Below, one piece after another: positions 43,721 to 51,990 of a stretch of DNA of 64,000 nt (its first letter is position 1; the number at the start of each line of letters is the position of its first letter). A model generated the notes under the pieces. It was not told where the DNA came from. It saw nothing but the letters and a program-made list of their open reading frames with translations, and ran no database searches. Position numbers and translations under genes: made by a program. Where the stretch lies: contig JBMYLP010000001.1 in the NCBI GenBank assembly GCA_049596455.1, positions 124,001 to 188,000 of the forward strand, given 5' to 3'. This DNA is from UBA7446 sp049596455. Lineage in GTDB: Bacteria; Bacteroidota; Bacteroidia; Flavobacteriales; Flavobacteriaceae.

Positions 43721-44086
43721 ATGGAATTAGATATAAAACATCATATTCTTTTTTTTATGTTGATTGGGGGACTGCTATCTTTCTTATTTTTTTACTTCAA
43801 TAGGAAAAAGAGAAATAAATACATTTTATTTATGTTTTATTTTTTTCTGTTCTATTTTATATTTCTAAGTTTTGTTTTTACTGATGATCTAATCAATCAA
43901 TATGATTTAAGTAAGTATGATTTAAATCAGAATGGAATTTTCGAGCAAAATGAGCAGAGTGTAGAACAAAAAGCATTAATGGAAAAAAATGACGTTGGAA
44001 TTAATTTTTCTCCTTTTTTTATGATTTTTGCCTCTTTACCTATTGCTGTTATTTCTACATTAATACATATAAGTTTAAAAAAATAA
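43721..44086 (+). CDS. Small membrane protein with EF-hand-like loop, function unknown
   Basis: A 121-residue protein with two N-terminal hydrophobic helices (about 8-26 and 33-53), a hydrophilic loop and a C-terminal helix (about 97-117). The loop contains DLNQNGIFEQNE, which fits the 12-position calcium-binding EF-hand or dockerin loop (D-x-N-x-N-G-x-x-x-x-x-E). Composition is strongly AT-rich and Phe-rich compared with its neighbours, which suggests recent acquisition. Inverted copies of a short repeat lie on both sides. No family recognised. Confidence 0.7.
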   Translation: MELDIKHHILFFMLIGGLLSFLFFYFNRKKRNKYILFMFYFFLFYFIFLSFVFTDDLINQYDLSKYDLNQNGIFEQNEQSVEQKALMEKNDVGINFSPFFMIFASLPIAVISTLIHISLKK

Positions 44087-44091
44087 AAGAC

Positions 44092-44118
44092 GTTTCCCCC
44101 CTGGCGCGCCTGCGTGCC
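44092..44118 (+). repeat. GGCGyryyTGCGT repeat, copy C
   Basis: GTTTCCCCCCTGGCGCG then CCTGCGTGCC directly behind the small membrane gene. It is inverted relative to copy B, so B and C frame that gene. Confidence 0.6.
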
Positions 44119-44198
44119 AAATAAAAAATAACTAAGGTAACACTCCAAACCTGTTGGCAGTGTGTTTTATAAAACGTACGTGTTTACGTACTTTTTAT

Positions 44199-44206
44199 TA
44201 TTTTTG
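44199..44206 (+). promoter_or_regulatory. -7 box of the toxin-antitoxin operon
   Basis: TATTTTTG, a perfect TAnnTTTG, 4 bases before the antitoxin ATG. A palindrome-like stretch ACGTACGTGTTTACGTAC lies immediately upstream, where autoregulation by a YefM-type antitoxin would be expected. Confidence 0.5.
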
Positions 44207-44210
44207 CTGT

Positions 44211-44459
44211 ATGGAAATAATCAACTACACAGAGTTTCGAGCAAATCTTAAGCATTGGTTTGACAAAGCCATTAACGATGTCAGCGATATTGTTATCAAG
44301 CGCAAAAACGGCAAAGATTTAGTCCTTATCCCCTTAGACGAATACAACGCATTAAAGGAAACCACCTATTTGCTAACGGGAAAAAACAGGGAAGTACTTC
44401 TTAAATCTGTTGAAGAGTTGGAGGCTGGAAAAGGAATACAAAACACCTTACCGGAATAG
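44211..44459 (+). CDS. YefM/Phd-family antitoxin
   Basis: An 82-residue antitoxin. The N-terminal Phd fold shows MEIINYTEFRANLKHWFDKA, then DIVIKRKNGKDLVLIPLDEYNAL, the pattern of YefM; the acidic C-terminal tail (SVEELEAGKGIQNTLPE) would wrap the toxin. ATG 44211 was chosen because it follows the -7 box; 19 upstream in-frame codons are spurious. The toxin gene starts at the base after its stop. Confidence 0.9.
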   Translation: MEIINYTEFRANLKHWFDKAINDVSDIVIKRKNGKDLVLIPLDEYNALKETTYLLTGKNREVLLKSVEELEAGKGIQNTLPE

Positions 44460-44720
44460 ATGACATTGGTTTGGTCCAAATCTGCATGGGAAGACTATTT
44501 ATACTGGCAAAAAGTAGACAAAAAGACGGTAATCCGAATCCATACACTTATAAAAAGCTGTATGCGCACTCCTTTTGAGGGCATTGGAAAACCCGAAGCA
44601 TTAAAAGGCGACCTGCAAGGATATTGGTCAAGGCGTATCACTAGCGAACATCGTTTGGTGTACAAACACAAAAATGACCAATTGTGGATTGCCGCTTGTC
44701 GCTACCATTACGAACGCTAA
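44460..44720 (+). CDS. YoeB/Txe-family mRNA interferase toxin
   Basis: An 86-residue RelE-superfamily toxin. It begins LVWSKSAWEDYLYWQKVDKK and keeps the YoeB C-terminal catalytic set: GYWSRRITSEHRLVYKH and CRYHYER with His83 and Tyr84 at the positions known from E. coli YoeB. It cleaves ribosome-bound mRNA when free. Stop and start with the antitoxin are adjacent, the standard order for this pair. The module appears intact. Confidence 0.92.
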   Translation: MTLVWSKSAWEDYLYWQKVDKKTVIRIHTLIKSCMRTPFEGIGKPEALKGDLQGYWSRRITSEHRLVYKHKNDQLWIAACRYHYER

Positions 44721-44724
44721 ATCG

Positions 44725-44760
44725 TATCTCTCTGGCGCATATGCGTTTAATCTTAAAAGT
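44725..44760 (+). repeat. GGCGyryyTGCGT repeat, copy D
   Basis: TATCTCTCTGGCGCATATGC then GTTTAATCTTAAAAGT after the toxin stop. Nearly the same as copy A, so A and D bracket the membrane gene plus toxin-antitoxin patch. Confidence 0.6.
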
Positions 44761-44768
44761 AAAAAACG

Positions 44769-45599
44769 TTATTTAGGCAGCGTTGTGGGTTTTTGATACG
44801 GCTGAAAGGGTTGTTTGAGTAAGCTGCCTACCCTACTGTTTTCGTCTTCGTTGGGAAATACATCTACGCCATACACAATTTTGTTCGCTGATAAGTTTTT
44901 GTACGTGCCCAAAATCCTATCCCAAATTGCAAAAATATTGCCGTAATTGCTATCGGTATAGGGCAACACATAGTGGTGATGCACTTTGTGCATATGGGGT
45001 GTAACAATAAAATAGCTTAGCACAACATCTAGTTTTTTTGGCAGTGTAATATTGGCGTGGTTAAATTGGCTAAGTACCACAGAAAGCGATTGATACAACA
45101 TCACTATTCCAATGGGTGTGCCCAACACAAAAACCCCAAGCAACGTAAACATAAAGCGCACCACACTCTCTAGTGGGTGGTGGCGGTTTGCGGTGGTGGT
45201 ATCCACATGATGATCGGAGTGATGTACCAAATGCACCATCCACAGCGGTTTAATTTGATGCTCTGTCCAATGCGCCAAATAGGCTCCAATAAAATCTAAG
45301 AGCATTACCCCCAAAACCACAAACAGCCAAAACGGCATATCGATTAGGTATAGCAGTCCAAATTGGTTGGCGTGTACCCAATCGGCGGTGAAAAGCAGTA
45401 AAAACGCCAATGAAAAATTTACAACAATCGAGGTTAGCGTAAAAAAGAAATTGGGCAAGGCATGTTGCCATTTTTTATAGCTTAACTTCCGCAAGGGCAA
45501 TAAGCCCTCAAGCAACCAAAAAAAGGAAATGCCGCCTACCAAAATTATACTCCGATGCAACGAAGGAATAGTTTCGAAATATAATATCAGACTTTCCAC
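44769..45599 (-). CDS. Sterol desaturase / fatty acid hydroxylase family membrane protein
   Basis: A 276-residue di-iron membrane hydroxylase. The histidine boxes are clear: HWTEHQ, HLVHHSDHH plus NRHHPLE, and MHKVHHHY near the C-terminus. About four hydrophobic segments precede and separate them. The family hydroxylates or desaturates lipids and carotenoids; the substrate here is not evident. It is convergent with the toxin-antitoxin pair. Confidence 0.92.
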   Translation of the reverse strand: MESLILYFETIPSLHRSIILVGGISFFWLLEGLLPLRKLSYKKWQHALPNFFFTLTSIVVNFSLAFLLLFTADWVHANQFGLLYLIDMPFWLFVVLGVMLLDFIGAYLAHWTEHQIKPLWMVHLVHHSDHHVDTTTANRHHPLESVVRFMFTLLGVFVLGTPIGIVMLYQSLSVVLSQFNHANITLPKKLDVVLSYFIVTPHMHKVHHHYVLPYTDSNYGNIFAIWDRILGTYKNLSANKIVYGVDVFPNEDENSRVGSLLKQPFQPYQKPTTLPK

Positions 45600-45622
45600 T
45601 AACCAAAGATATTGATTTTGAG

Positions 45623-45763
45623 TTATTTACCGTTTAAAATCCGCTGAACGGTTTCGAGGGTTGTCATAAGCGTAATCTTATGCACGGAGTCCTTATACTC
45701 CCCCTTTGCAATACGCTGTTCAAGTGTTTCTATAAGTTCTGAAATGGTTTGATTTGCATTCAT
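45623..45763 (-). CDS. 46-residue conserved-looking small protein, function unknown
   Basis: A short soluble helical protein starting MNANQTISELIETLEQRIAK and ending LMTTLETVQRILNGK. The open frame begins 14 residues earlier with non-protein-like sequence, so the inner ATG is preferred. Amphipathic heptads suggest a helical hairpin or oligomer. It lies upstream of the desaturase gene on the same strand (23 bases) and divergent from the carboxylase gene. Confidence 0.5.
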   Translation of the reverse strand: MNANQTISELIETLEQRIAKGEYKDSVHKITLMTTLETVQRILNGK

Positions 45764-45859
45764 AAATAGGCTGTTTATATGTTTGAACAAATTTATAATA
45801 ATCACGACAAAGCCAGATATTAAAGCTAGTTCGTACTTTTACAACGTCAAATACTGCAC

Positions 45860-47461
45860 ATGAAACCATTTAAATCGTCTGTAAACACCAAAAAGGCAAG
45901 TTACAAAGAGAACTATGCCGAAATGGAAAAATTGGCACAAGAGCTAGCGGCGCATTTGGCAAAAAGCCAAAATCAGGGTTCTGATGCCTCTATTGCCCGA
46001 GCCCGTAAGCGAGGTAAGTTTTTGGCGCGTGAGCGCATTTCATTACTACTAGATAAAGACAGTCCTTTTTTGGAGCTTATGCCATTAGCAGGTCTTACGC
46101 ATCAAGGTGGTTTTGGTCCTGGCGGAACTACTGTAGCAGGAATTGGTTATGTGAATAAACGCTTATGCCTTATCAACGCCAATTTGGGCACTCGTAAAGG
46201 CGGAGCAGTAGATTATGCCACAAGCCTAAAAGTATTGCGATTGGGCGAAATTGCCCTCGAGAACAAATTACCTACCATAAATTTGGTAGAAAGTGGTGGC
46301 GCCAACCTCCCCGACCAAGACCGTGTGTTTAACAATTACGGTGCCTCGTTTCGGGAAATGTCACGGCGTTCTAAATTGGGGATTCCCACCATTTCGGTCG
46401 TATTTGGCAACGCTACGGCAGGCGGTGCCTATGTTCCGGGCATGTCGGATTATACCATCATGCAAAAAGATGCGGCAAAAGTATTTTTAGCAGGTCCTCC
46501 GTTGGTAAAAATGGCAACTAACGAAATCGCTAACGATGAAGAACTCGGCGGTGCGATGATGCACAGTCGCATTTCGGGGGTAGCCGATTTTTTGGCAGAA
46601 GATGAGCAGGATGCCATAAGCATTGCCCGTGATGTGGTTAAAACCCTAAAGCCCGCACAACCGCACGCAACTCCATCAACTCCTATTGTACCCCCACGCT
46701 ATAGCGAAGACGAGCTTTTGGGAATCGTACCGGCAAACCTTAAACGCGCCATTGATATTAGAGAAGTTATCGTTCGCATTGTGGACAATTCGGAGTTTAC
46801 CGAATTTAAAACCAACTACGGCATTACTATGGTGTGCTGTTGGGCAAAAATTGACGGCTATTCTGTGGGAATTATCGCTAATAATGGGGTGATTTTTGCA
46901 GAAGCTGCTCAAAAAGCAACCCAGTTTATTCAACTGGCAAACAAATCAAATACGCCCTTACTGTTTATGCACAATACCACAGGATTTATGGTGGGTAAGC
47001 AATACGAGCAAAAGGGCATGATTAACAGCGGTGCGCAACTTATTCATGCTGTTTCGGGGAGTACGGTTCCGCATATCAGTTTATTGATTGGAAATTCATA
47101 CGGCGCAGGAAACTATGCCATGTGCGGTCGGTCGTTCCAACCCCGATTTTTGTTCTCCTACCCTAACGTGCAATCGGGAGTTATGGGAGCTGAGCAACTT
47201 TCTGGTGTGATGGAAATTGTAAAACGTCAATCTGCAGCTTCGCTGAACAAAGTGGTGGACGAAAAGCAATTAAAGAAAGATAAAGATGCGATGTTCCAAG
47301 ATGCACAACAAAAAGCCAGTGTGTGGCACGCTACTTCTGAACTTTGGGACGATGGTGTTATTGACCCGCGCCATACACGCAAACACTTAAGTTTATGTTT
47401 AGCCACCATAAACAATGCGCCTTTTGAGGGCAGCGATGCGTTTGGCGTATTTCGAATGTAA
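45860..47461 (+). CDS. Acyl-CoA carboxylase beta subunit (carboxyltransferase)
   Basis: A 533-residue carboxyltransferase of the propionyl-/methylcrotonyl-CoA carboxylase type. N-domain motifs: GKFLARERISLLLDK, GGFGPGGTTVAGIGYV, VESGGANLPDQ and NATAGGAYVPGMSDYTIM; C-domain: MHNTTGFMVGKQYEQKGMI and LIGNSYGAGNYAMCGR. The sequence favours methylcrotonyl-CoA or geranyl-CoA carboxylase (leucine breakdown), but no biotin-carboxylase gene is nearby to confirm this. Its stop abuts the convergent bshA stop. Confidence 0.92.
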   Translation: MKPFKSSVNTKKASYKENYAEMEKLAQELAAHLAKSQNQGSDASIARARKRGKFLARERISLLLDKDSPFLELMPLAGLTHQGGFGPGGTTVAGIGYVNKRLCLINANLGTRKGGAVDYATSLKVLRLGEIALENKLPTINLVESGGANLPDQDRVFNNYGASFREMSRRSKLGIPTISVVFGNATAGGAYVPGMSDYTIMQKDAAKVFLAGPPLVKMATNEIANDEELGGAMMHSRISGVADFLAEDEQDAISIARDVVKTLKPAQPHATPSTPIVPPRYSEDELLGIVPANLKRAIDIREVIVRIVDNSEFTEFKTNYGITMVCCWAKIDGYSVGIIANNGVIFAEAAQKATQFIQLANKSNTPLLFMHNTTGFMVGKQYEQKGMINSGAQLIHAVSGSTVPHISLLIGNSYGAGNYAMCGRSFQPRFLFSYPNVQSGVMGAEQLSGVMEIVKRQSAASLNKVVDEKQLKKDKDAMFQDAQQKASVWHATSELWDDGVIDPRHTRKHLSLCLATINNAPFEGSDAFGVFRM

Positions 47462-48583
47462 CTAGCCCAACGCCTTTTGATATAATGCCTCGTATTGGGG
47501 CACTATTTTTTCCACATCAAATTGACACGCATGTGCATAGGCTTGTTGTTTAAACTTAACCAACATTTCCTTGTCCGAGAGAAGTGCAATGGCATGATTA
47601 GCCATAGCTTCCACATCACCCACATTGGTCAAATAGCCCGTTTTACCGTGAATATTTACTTCTGGTAACCCACCCGTATTGGATGAAATAACCGGGGTAG
47701 CTGCCACCATGGCTTCAAGTGCCGCCAAACCAAAACTCTCTGTCTGGGAAGGCAGGAGCATCACATCTGAAAAACACAAAATTTTACTGACTTCATTGGT
47801 CTTTCCGTAAAAAACAACATCGTTCCAAATGCCCAATTCATGACAGCGTGTTTCTGCCGCCATGCGGTCTGGACCATCGCCTACCATCATGAGTTTGGCA
47901 GGCATTTTAGCGCGTATCCGAGCAAAAGTTTCCACCACATCCATCACACGCTTTACAGGTCTGAAATTGCTTACATGTGAAATGATTACCTCATTGGGTT
48001 TTGCTACTGTTGAACGCTCGCAGTTTACGCGAATCTTGTCGTAACGTGCCACATTGATAAAATTTGGCACCACATGAATTTCGTTGTGCACCTCAAAAAA
48101 ACTAAAAGTATCGCTGCGTAAATCGTTTGAAACTGCTGTTACTATGTCAGAATTATTGATACTAAACGTTACCGCAGGTTTGTAAAACGGATGGTTTCCT
48201 ACAAGTGTAATATCGGAGCCGTGAAGTGTGGTAACCACAGGAATATCAATTCCAGCTTCTTTAAGCATTTGCTTTGCCATATAAGCAGCATAGGCATGTG
48301 GAATGGCATAATGCACATGTAGCAATTCGATTTGATGCAGTTTTACCATTTCCACGAGCATACTTGACAATGCCAACTCATAGGGTTGGAAATGAAACAA
48401 CGGGTATCTGGGAACATGCACTTCGTGAAAGTGAAGGTTTCCTGTGAGCGATTGCAAACGAACGGGCTGCTTGTAACTCACAAAATGCACTTCATGCCCT
48501 CTGTCGGCTAATGAAATGCCAAGTTCGGTAGCTACTACACCACTACCGCCATAAGTGGGATAACAAACAATGGCAATTTTCAT
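47462..48583 (-). CDS. bshA: N-acetyl-alpha-D-glucosaminyl L-malate synthase
   Basis: A 373-residue GT4 glycosyltransferase that joins GlcNAc to L-malate in the first step of bacillithiol synthesis. The start MKIAIVCYPTYGGSGVVATE and the segments HFVSYKQPVRL, VVTTLHGSDITLVGNHPFY and LLPSQTESFGLAALEAMV are diagnostic for BshA among GT4 enzymes. Bacillithiol is the low-molecular-weight thiol of Bacteroidota and Firmicutes. A -7 box lies upstream, so it can be transcribed apart from the GH3 gene. Confidence 0.93.
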   Translation of the reverse strand: MKIAIVCYPTYGGSGVVATELGISLADRGHEVHFVSYKQPVRLQSLTGNLHFHEVHVPRYPLFHFQPYELALSSMLVEMVKLHQIELLHVHYAIPHAYAAYMAKQMLKEAGIDIPVVTTLHGSDITLVGNHPFYKPAVTFSINNSDIVTAVSNDLRSDTFSFFEVHNEIHVVPNFINVARYDKIRVNCERSTVAKPNEVIISHVSNFRPVKRVMDVVETFARIRAKMPAKLMMVGDGPDRMAAETRCHELGIWNDVVFYGKTNEVSKILCFSDVMLLPSQTESFGLAALEAMVAATPVISSNTGGLPEVNIHGKTGYLTNVGDVEAMANHAIALLSDKEMLVKFKQQAYAHACQFDVEKIVPQYEALYQKALG

Positions 48584-48628
48584 ACGGAATAGTTGTTTTT
48601 TGGAGTATGTAGCTTTAGTCGCATCTTA

Positions 48629-48636
48629 CAAAAGTA
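48629..48636 (-). promoter_or_regulatory. -7 box of bshA
   Basis: On the minus strand TACTTTTG, a perfect TAnnTTTG, 45 bases before the bshA ATG. Confidence 0.4.
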
Positions 48637-48666
48637 TGTGAAAAGAATGACGTGATAAACCCAAAC

Positions 48667-50268
48667 TTATTCATTGACCTGAACAGGAAGTGTTCCAATA
48701 GCAGAAATTTCACCAAAAAGTACTTGTGTTGCAGCTTTAGCAAAAACAGCTTGCTGCTCATGTGCTAAAAGCACAGAAGAGAACGAAGACAGGTTTGGAA
48801 TTTGCGAAAGCACGTAGGGTTTTGCAAAAAGAACCACATGAACATTTGGATAGGCGCTTAAGTGTGTAAGAATAGAAATATCATCTGCTGAAAGCGATTG
48901 ACGTGACCACGGCGAAGACGTATTTGCATGAACACCTACAATGAGTGTTTTTGTTGAAAAATCGAATGTTTTTACCTTATTTTTTGGGATTTCTACCACA
49001 GCTGTATGCTTTTTGAGTGCGCCAAAAAAAACATCTGATAAAGGAGTTCCAAGGGCAACGTAATGCATATCGCTTAAGGGGTGCAGTGGAAATTTATCGT
49101 TTTTTACGTGTACCGTAACGATGCTTTGCAAGGCTATCTGCTCACGCAAATAGTGATCATAAAATGTGTTATACAATGGGTTTTCAACATCATTACTGTT
49201 AGGCTGCTGATGCAATCCAGATGCGTATTTTGCTGCTAAAATCTTTTTAACTGAGGTCTCTAATCGCTTAGGGGAAATGTCCCCTTTGACATAGCTTGAT
49301 TTTATATCCTTAACTGCTTTATCTAGGCGCAACGGCATAAGCAACACATCCACTCCCGCCAAAAAAGCTGACAAAGCAGGGGACTCAACAGGTTGTGTAA
49401 CCCCACTCATGTTTAGTGCATCAGTAAAAATTAAACCCTTAAAACCCAACTGTTTTTGCAACAAATCAGTAACCACTTTATACGAAACCGAAACAGGAAG
49501 GGGATTGCTGTCCAGCGCAGGTATTTCTAAATGCCCTATCATGATTCCCTTTACCCCACTAGCAATCAGTTTTCTAAATGGTACTAAATCAATGTTTTCA
49601 AGTTGATTTTTGGTGTATTCAATTTTTGGAAGGCTTTTATGCGAATCTAACGTTGCAGCACCGTGTCCGGGAAAGTGTTTGGCAACCGCCATCGTGCCAG
49701 CATCTTGCAATCCCTCCATAAATGCTTGTGCTTGTTTTGCCACACGTTTTGGGTTATCTCCAAATGCGCGAATGCCAATGATAGGATTTTGACTTTCGGT
49801 ATTTATATCTGCAACAGGTGAAAACGTCACATGAACACCCATTTTTCGCTTGCGAACACCTAACCGTTTGCCAAGAGCGTAAATCAACTGCTCGTTTGGC
49901 AATGCGCCCAACGTCATAGCGTATGGATAAGGGGTCACATCTTTTAATCGCATTGCCATACCCCACTCTGCGTCAGCAGCAATAAGTAGCGGTGTTTTAG
50001 AAGCCTTTTGGTACCGATATGTATCGCGTAATTGCTGTGAAGCAGTTCCCGATGAAAACAAAATTCCACCCACATGGTACTTTTTAATCTGATAAATCGT
50101 GTTTTGTTGTTTGGAAAGATTTCCATCCGGAAATGCCATTACCATAAACAGCTGTCCAATTTTTTGGTCTAAGGTCATGGCGTTGTACACACTATCGACC
50201 CATTGGCGTTGCGACTGGGCGCTCAAACATACAGGAATAAGAAATACGAATATAAAGACACGAAGCAT
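48667..50268 (-). CDS. Glycoside hydrolase family 3 protein (beta-N-acetylhexosaminidase-like)
   Basis: A 533-residue exported GH3 enzyme (signal peptide to about residue 17). NagZ-type motifs are visible: KHFPGHG (197-203), the Asp-Ser-His dyad region LDSH (207-210) and the nucleophile Asp283 in GLIFTDALNMSGV. A second alpha/beta domain (about 370-533) ends GTLPVQVN. In many Bacteroidota this GH3 is fused to a C-terminal beta-lactamase-like domain of roughly 400 residues; here it stops without it. It probably acts in cell-wall glycan recycling. It lies 14 bases after the small conserved gene. Confidence 0.9.
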   Translation of the reverse strand: MLRVFIFVFLIPVCLSAQSQRQWVDSVYNAMTLDQKIGQLFMVMAFPDGNLSKQQNTIYQIKKYHVGGILFSSGTASQQLRDTYRYQKASKTPLLIAADAEWGMAMRLKDVTPYPYAMTLGALPNEQLIYALGKRLGVRKRKMGVHVTFSPVADINTESQNPIIGIRAFGDNPKRVAKQAQAFMEGLQDAGTMAVAKHFPGHGAATLDSHKSLPKIEYTKNQLENIDLVPFRKLIASGVKGIMIGHLEIPALDSNPLPVSVSYKVVTDLLQKQLGFKGLIFTDALNMSGVTQPVESPALSAFLAGVDVLLMPLRLDKAVKDIKSSYVKGDISPKRLETSVKKILAAKYASGLHQQPNSNDVENPLYNTFYDHYLREQIALQSIVTVHVKNDKFPLHPLSDMHYVALGTPLSDVFFGALKKHTAVVEIPKNKVKTFDFSTKTLIVGVHANTSSPWSRQSLSADDISILTHLSAYPNVHVVLFAKPYVLSQIPNLSSFSSVLLAHEQQAVFAKAATQVLFGEISAIGTLPVQVNE

Positions 50269-50282
50269 AGCCTAAATATAGG

Positions 50283-50765
50283 CTAAAAATAGCGCGCGTG
50301 CCAACTGTCTTTGGCAGGAACTTCCCATTGCGATAGAAATTCCCCCTTATTTACTACCAAATGATTAAATACTACTGTGTTTTCAGTAATTGATTTGTTT
50401 TTGACCATTGCCTTAAAATCAAGAAGTGGTTTGTACGTAATAAATTCGCCTTGCTTAAAGCTGACATTCATTTTGTCCAAAAGTGTAACATCATAGGTGT
50501 TTTCCAATTCTTGAATAATCCGCACCGAAGCATCAATGGAACATCCTGAAGCAGCCTGTGTGTTTTCGTCTAATGCAATGACAATAAATCGGTTATACGG
50601 CAACGAAAAACTTGCGTTGAGCGATGCGCCGTGCGCCGTCCATGCTGTAATAAAGGCTTCTAATTTTTGTGCAATTGCTGCGCTTTCAGTTTCGGTAAAA
50701 GGGCGACTTGCAGGATATATCCACACACGAGCGTCGTTGCTTAAATCATCAAAGGGTACAAACAT
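50283..50765 (-). CDS. Conserved Bacteroidota protein of unknown function
   Basis: A 160-residue soluble protein starting MFVPFDDLSNDARVWIYPAS. The longer frame adds 12 residues that overlap the next gene's stop and was discarded. Blocks RVWIYPASRPFT, FIVIALDENTQAASGCSID and SFKQGEFITYKPLLDFKAMV look conserved. Homologues are sometimes named ABC transporter ATPase, but there is no Walker A or signature motif here. Position between the CCG Fe-S gene (1 base) and the GH3 gene (14 bases) shows it belongs to the same transcript. Confidence 0.75.
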   Translation of the reverse strand: MFVPFDDLSNDARVWIYPASRPFTETESAAIAQKLEAFITAWTAHGASLNASFSLPYNRFIVIALDENTQAASGCSIDASVRIIQELENTYDVTLLDKMNVSFKQGEFITYKPLLDFKAMVKNKSITENTVVFNHLVVNKGEFLSQWEVPAKDSWHARYF

Positions 50766-50766
50766 A

Positions 50767-51564
50767 TTATAAGTCTTGCGCTTGTTCCAATAGTTCTGCA
50801 ATATCCATCACAGCAATTTTCCCTTCTTGCTCTTTGTTTTTAACGCCATCTGTCATCATGGTGTTGCAAAATGGGCAACCTGCTGCAATAATATCGGGCT
50901 TCGTTTCCAAGGCTTGCTCGGTGCGTTCAATATTGACTTCTTTGTCTCCGGGCTCGGCATCTTTAAACATCTGTGCGCCTCCTGCGCCACAGCAAAGTCC
51001 CTTAGCCTTACAGCTTTTCATTTCTATAAGTTCACTCTCAAGTTTTGACAAAACGGCTCGTGGTGCCTCATATTCGTTATTGGCTCTGCCCAAATAACAC
51101 GGATCATGAAAGGTAATACGCTTTCCTTTAAACGAACCCCCTTCAACTTTCAATTTTCCTTCGTTAAGTAAGGCTTTTAAAAACTGTGTGTGATGTAGCA
51201 CCTCATAATTTCCGCCCAGTCCAGGGTACTCATTTTTGAGTGTATTAAAACAATGCGGGCATGCGGTTACTATCTTTTTAACTTCATAGCCATTCAAAAC
51301 TTCAATATTGGTCATCGCTTGCATCTGGAACAAAAACTCGTTTCCAGCACGCTTTGCAGGATCGCCGGTGCAACTTTCTTCTGGCCCAAGCACGGCAAAA
51401 GAAACATCTGCTTTGATAAGTAAGTTTACAAATGCCTTCGTGATTTTTTTGGCACGCTCATCAAAGCTGCCAGCACATCCCACCCAAAAAAGCACCTCGG
51501 GCTGTTTGCCCTGAGCCGCTAATTCAGACATTGTTGGAATGTTAGTCGTGGAAGCCATCGTCAA
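50767..51564 (-). CDS. CCG-domain (Fe-S)-binding oxidoreductase subunit
   Basis: A 265-residue soluble protein with two cysteine-rich CCG-type domains: WVGCAGSFD and CPHCFNTLKN in the first, and CYLGR, LCCGAGG and CPFCNTM in the second. This is the HdrB/LutA/GlpC-type module that binds Fe-S clusters in heterodisulfide-reductase-like or lactate/glycolate-oxidising complexes. It most likely pairs with the membrane 4Fe-4S protein encoded just upstream (51991-53319). Its start overlaps the HAD gene by 23 bases; an ATG two codons in (51558) is also possible. Confidence 0.88.
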   Translation of the reverse strand: MTMASTTNIPTMSELAAQGKQPEVLFWVGCAGSFDERAKKITKAFVNLLIKADVSFAVLGPEESCTGDPAKRAGNEFLFQMQAMTNIEVLNGYEVKKIVTACPHCFNTLKNEYPGLGGNYEVLHHTQFLKALLNEGKLKVEGGSFKGKRITFHDPCYLGRANNEYEAPRAVLSKLESELIEMKSCKAKGLCCGAGGAQMFKDAEPGDKEVNIERTEQALETKPDIIAAGCPFCNTMMTDGVKNKEQEGKIAVMDIAELLEQAQDL

Positions 51565-51988
51565 AGACTTCTATGGTTACTTCTTTTTCTACCAAATCGG
51601 TAAACTTACCATTGTAACGTGTAGCACGCACCAGGTGATTGTCAACCCAATGGTAATTTCCACCACGTGGTTTTCCCATAAGAAGTGAGTGGTAGTTAAA
51701 CCCATTTTCTTTGAGCCAGGTTTCCGTAACAACACGATGTTCTTCGGTACGTGAGGTAAAAAAGCAAATCACATGCCCCTCATCATACCAGCGATTTAAG
51801 GTTTCCAAGGCATCTGGATAGACGTTCGCCGTTGCCATGCGCTCTGGTTCTTCGTTGGGAATGTCGTCGCAAATGGTTCCATCAATATCAATCAAATAAT
51901 TTTTGATACCCTCTGGAAGTACCGGACTTACATGTTCTCCGTCTTCTAATTTTTCTTTAAGTAATTGATCTACTTTTTCTTTATCCAT
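51542..51988 (-). CDS. HAD-superfamily phosphatase-like protein
   Basis: A 148-residue short HAD protein. Motif I is YLIDIDGTICDD (about 31-42), motif II Ser/Thr lies in CFFTSRTEEHR, and GKPRGGNYHWVDNH provides the lysine of motif III. A closing Asp pair is present in FDDGFHD. The substrate is unknown; similar proteins are sometimes mislabelled phosphoheptose isomerase. It sits between the two Fe-S subunit genes, 2 bases after the membrane subunit, so it shares their transcript. Confidence 0.82.
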   Translation of the reverse strand: MDKEKVDQLLKEKLEDGEHVSPVLPEGIKNYLIDIDGTICDDIPNEEPERMATANVYPDALETLNRWYDEGHVICFFTSRTEEHRVVTETWLKENGFNYHSLLMGKPRGGNYHWVDNHLVRATRYNGKFTDLVEKEVTIEVFDDGFHD

Positions 51989-51990
51989 GT

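Noticed and set aside
43557..44760. Insertion sequence or CRISPR-like repeat array
   Set aside because: Repeats are few, partly inverted, unevenly spaced, and no transposase or Cas gene is present.
50283..50765. ABC transporter ATPase
   Set aside because: No Walker A, signature or Walker B motif in the 160 residues.
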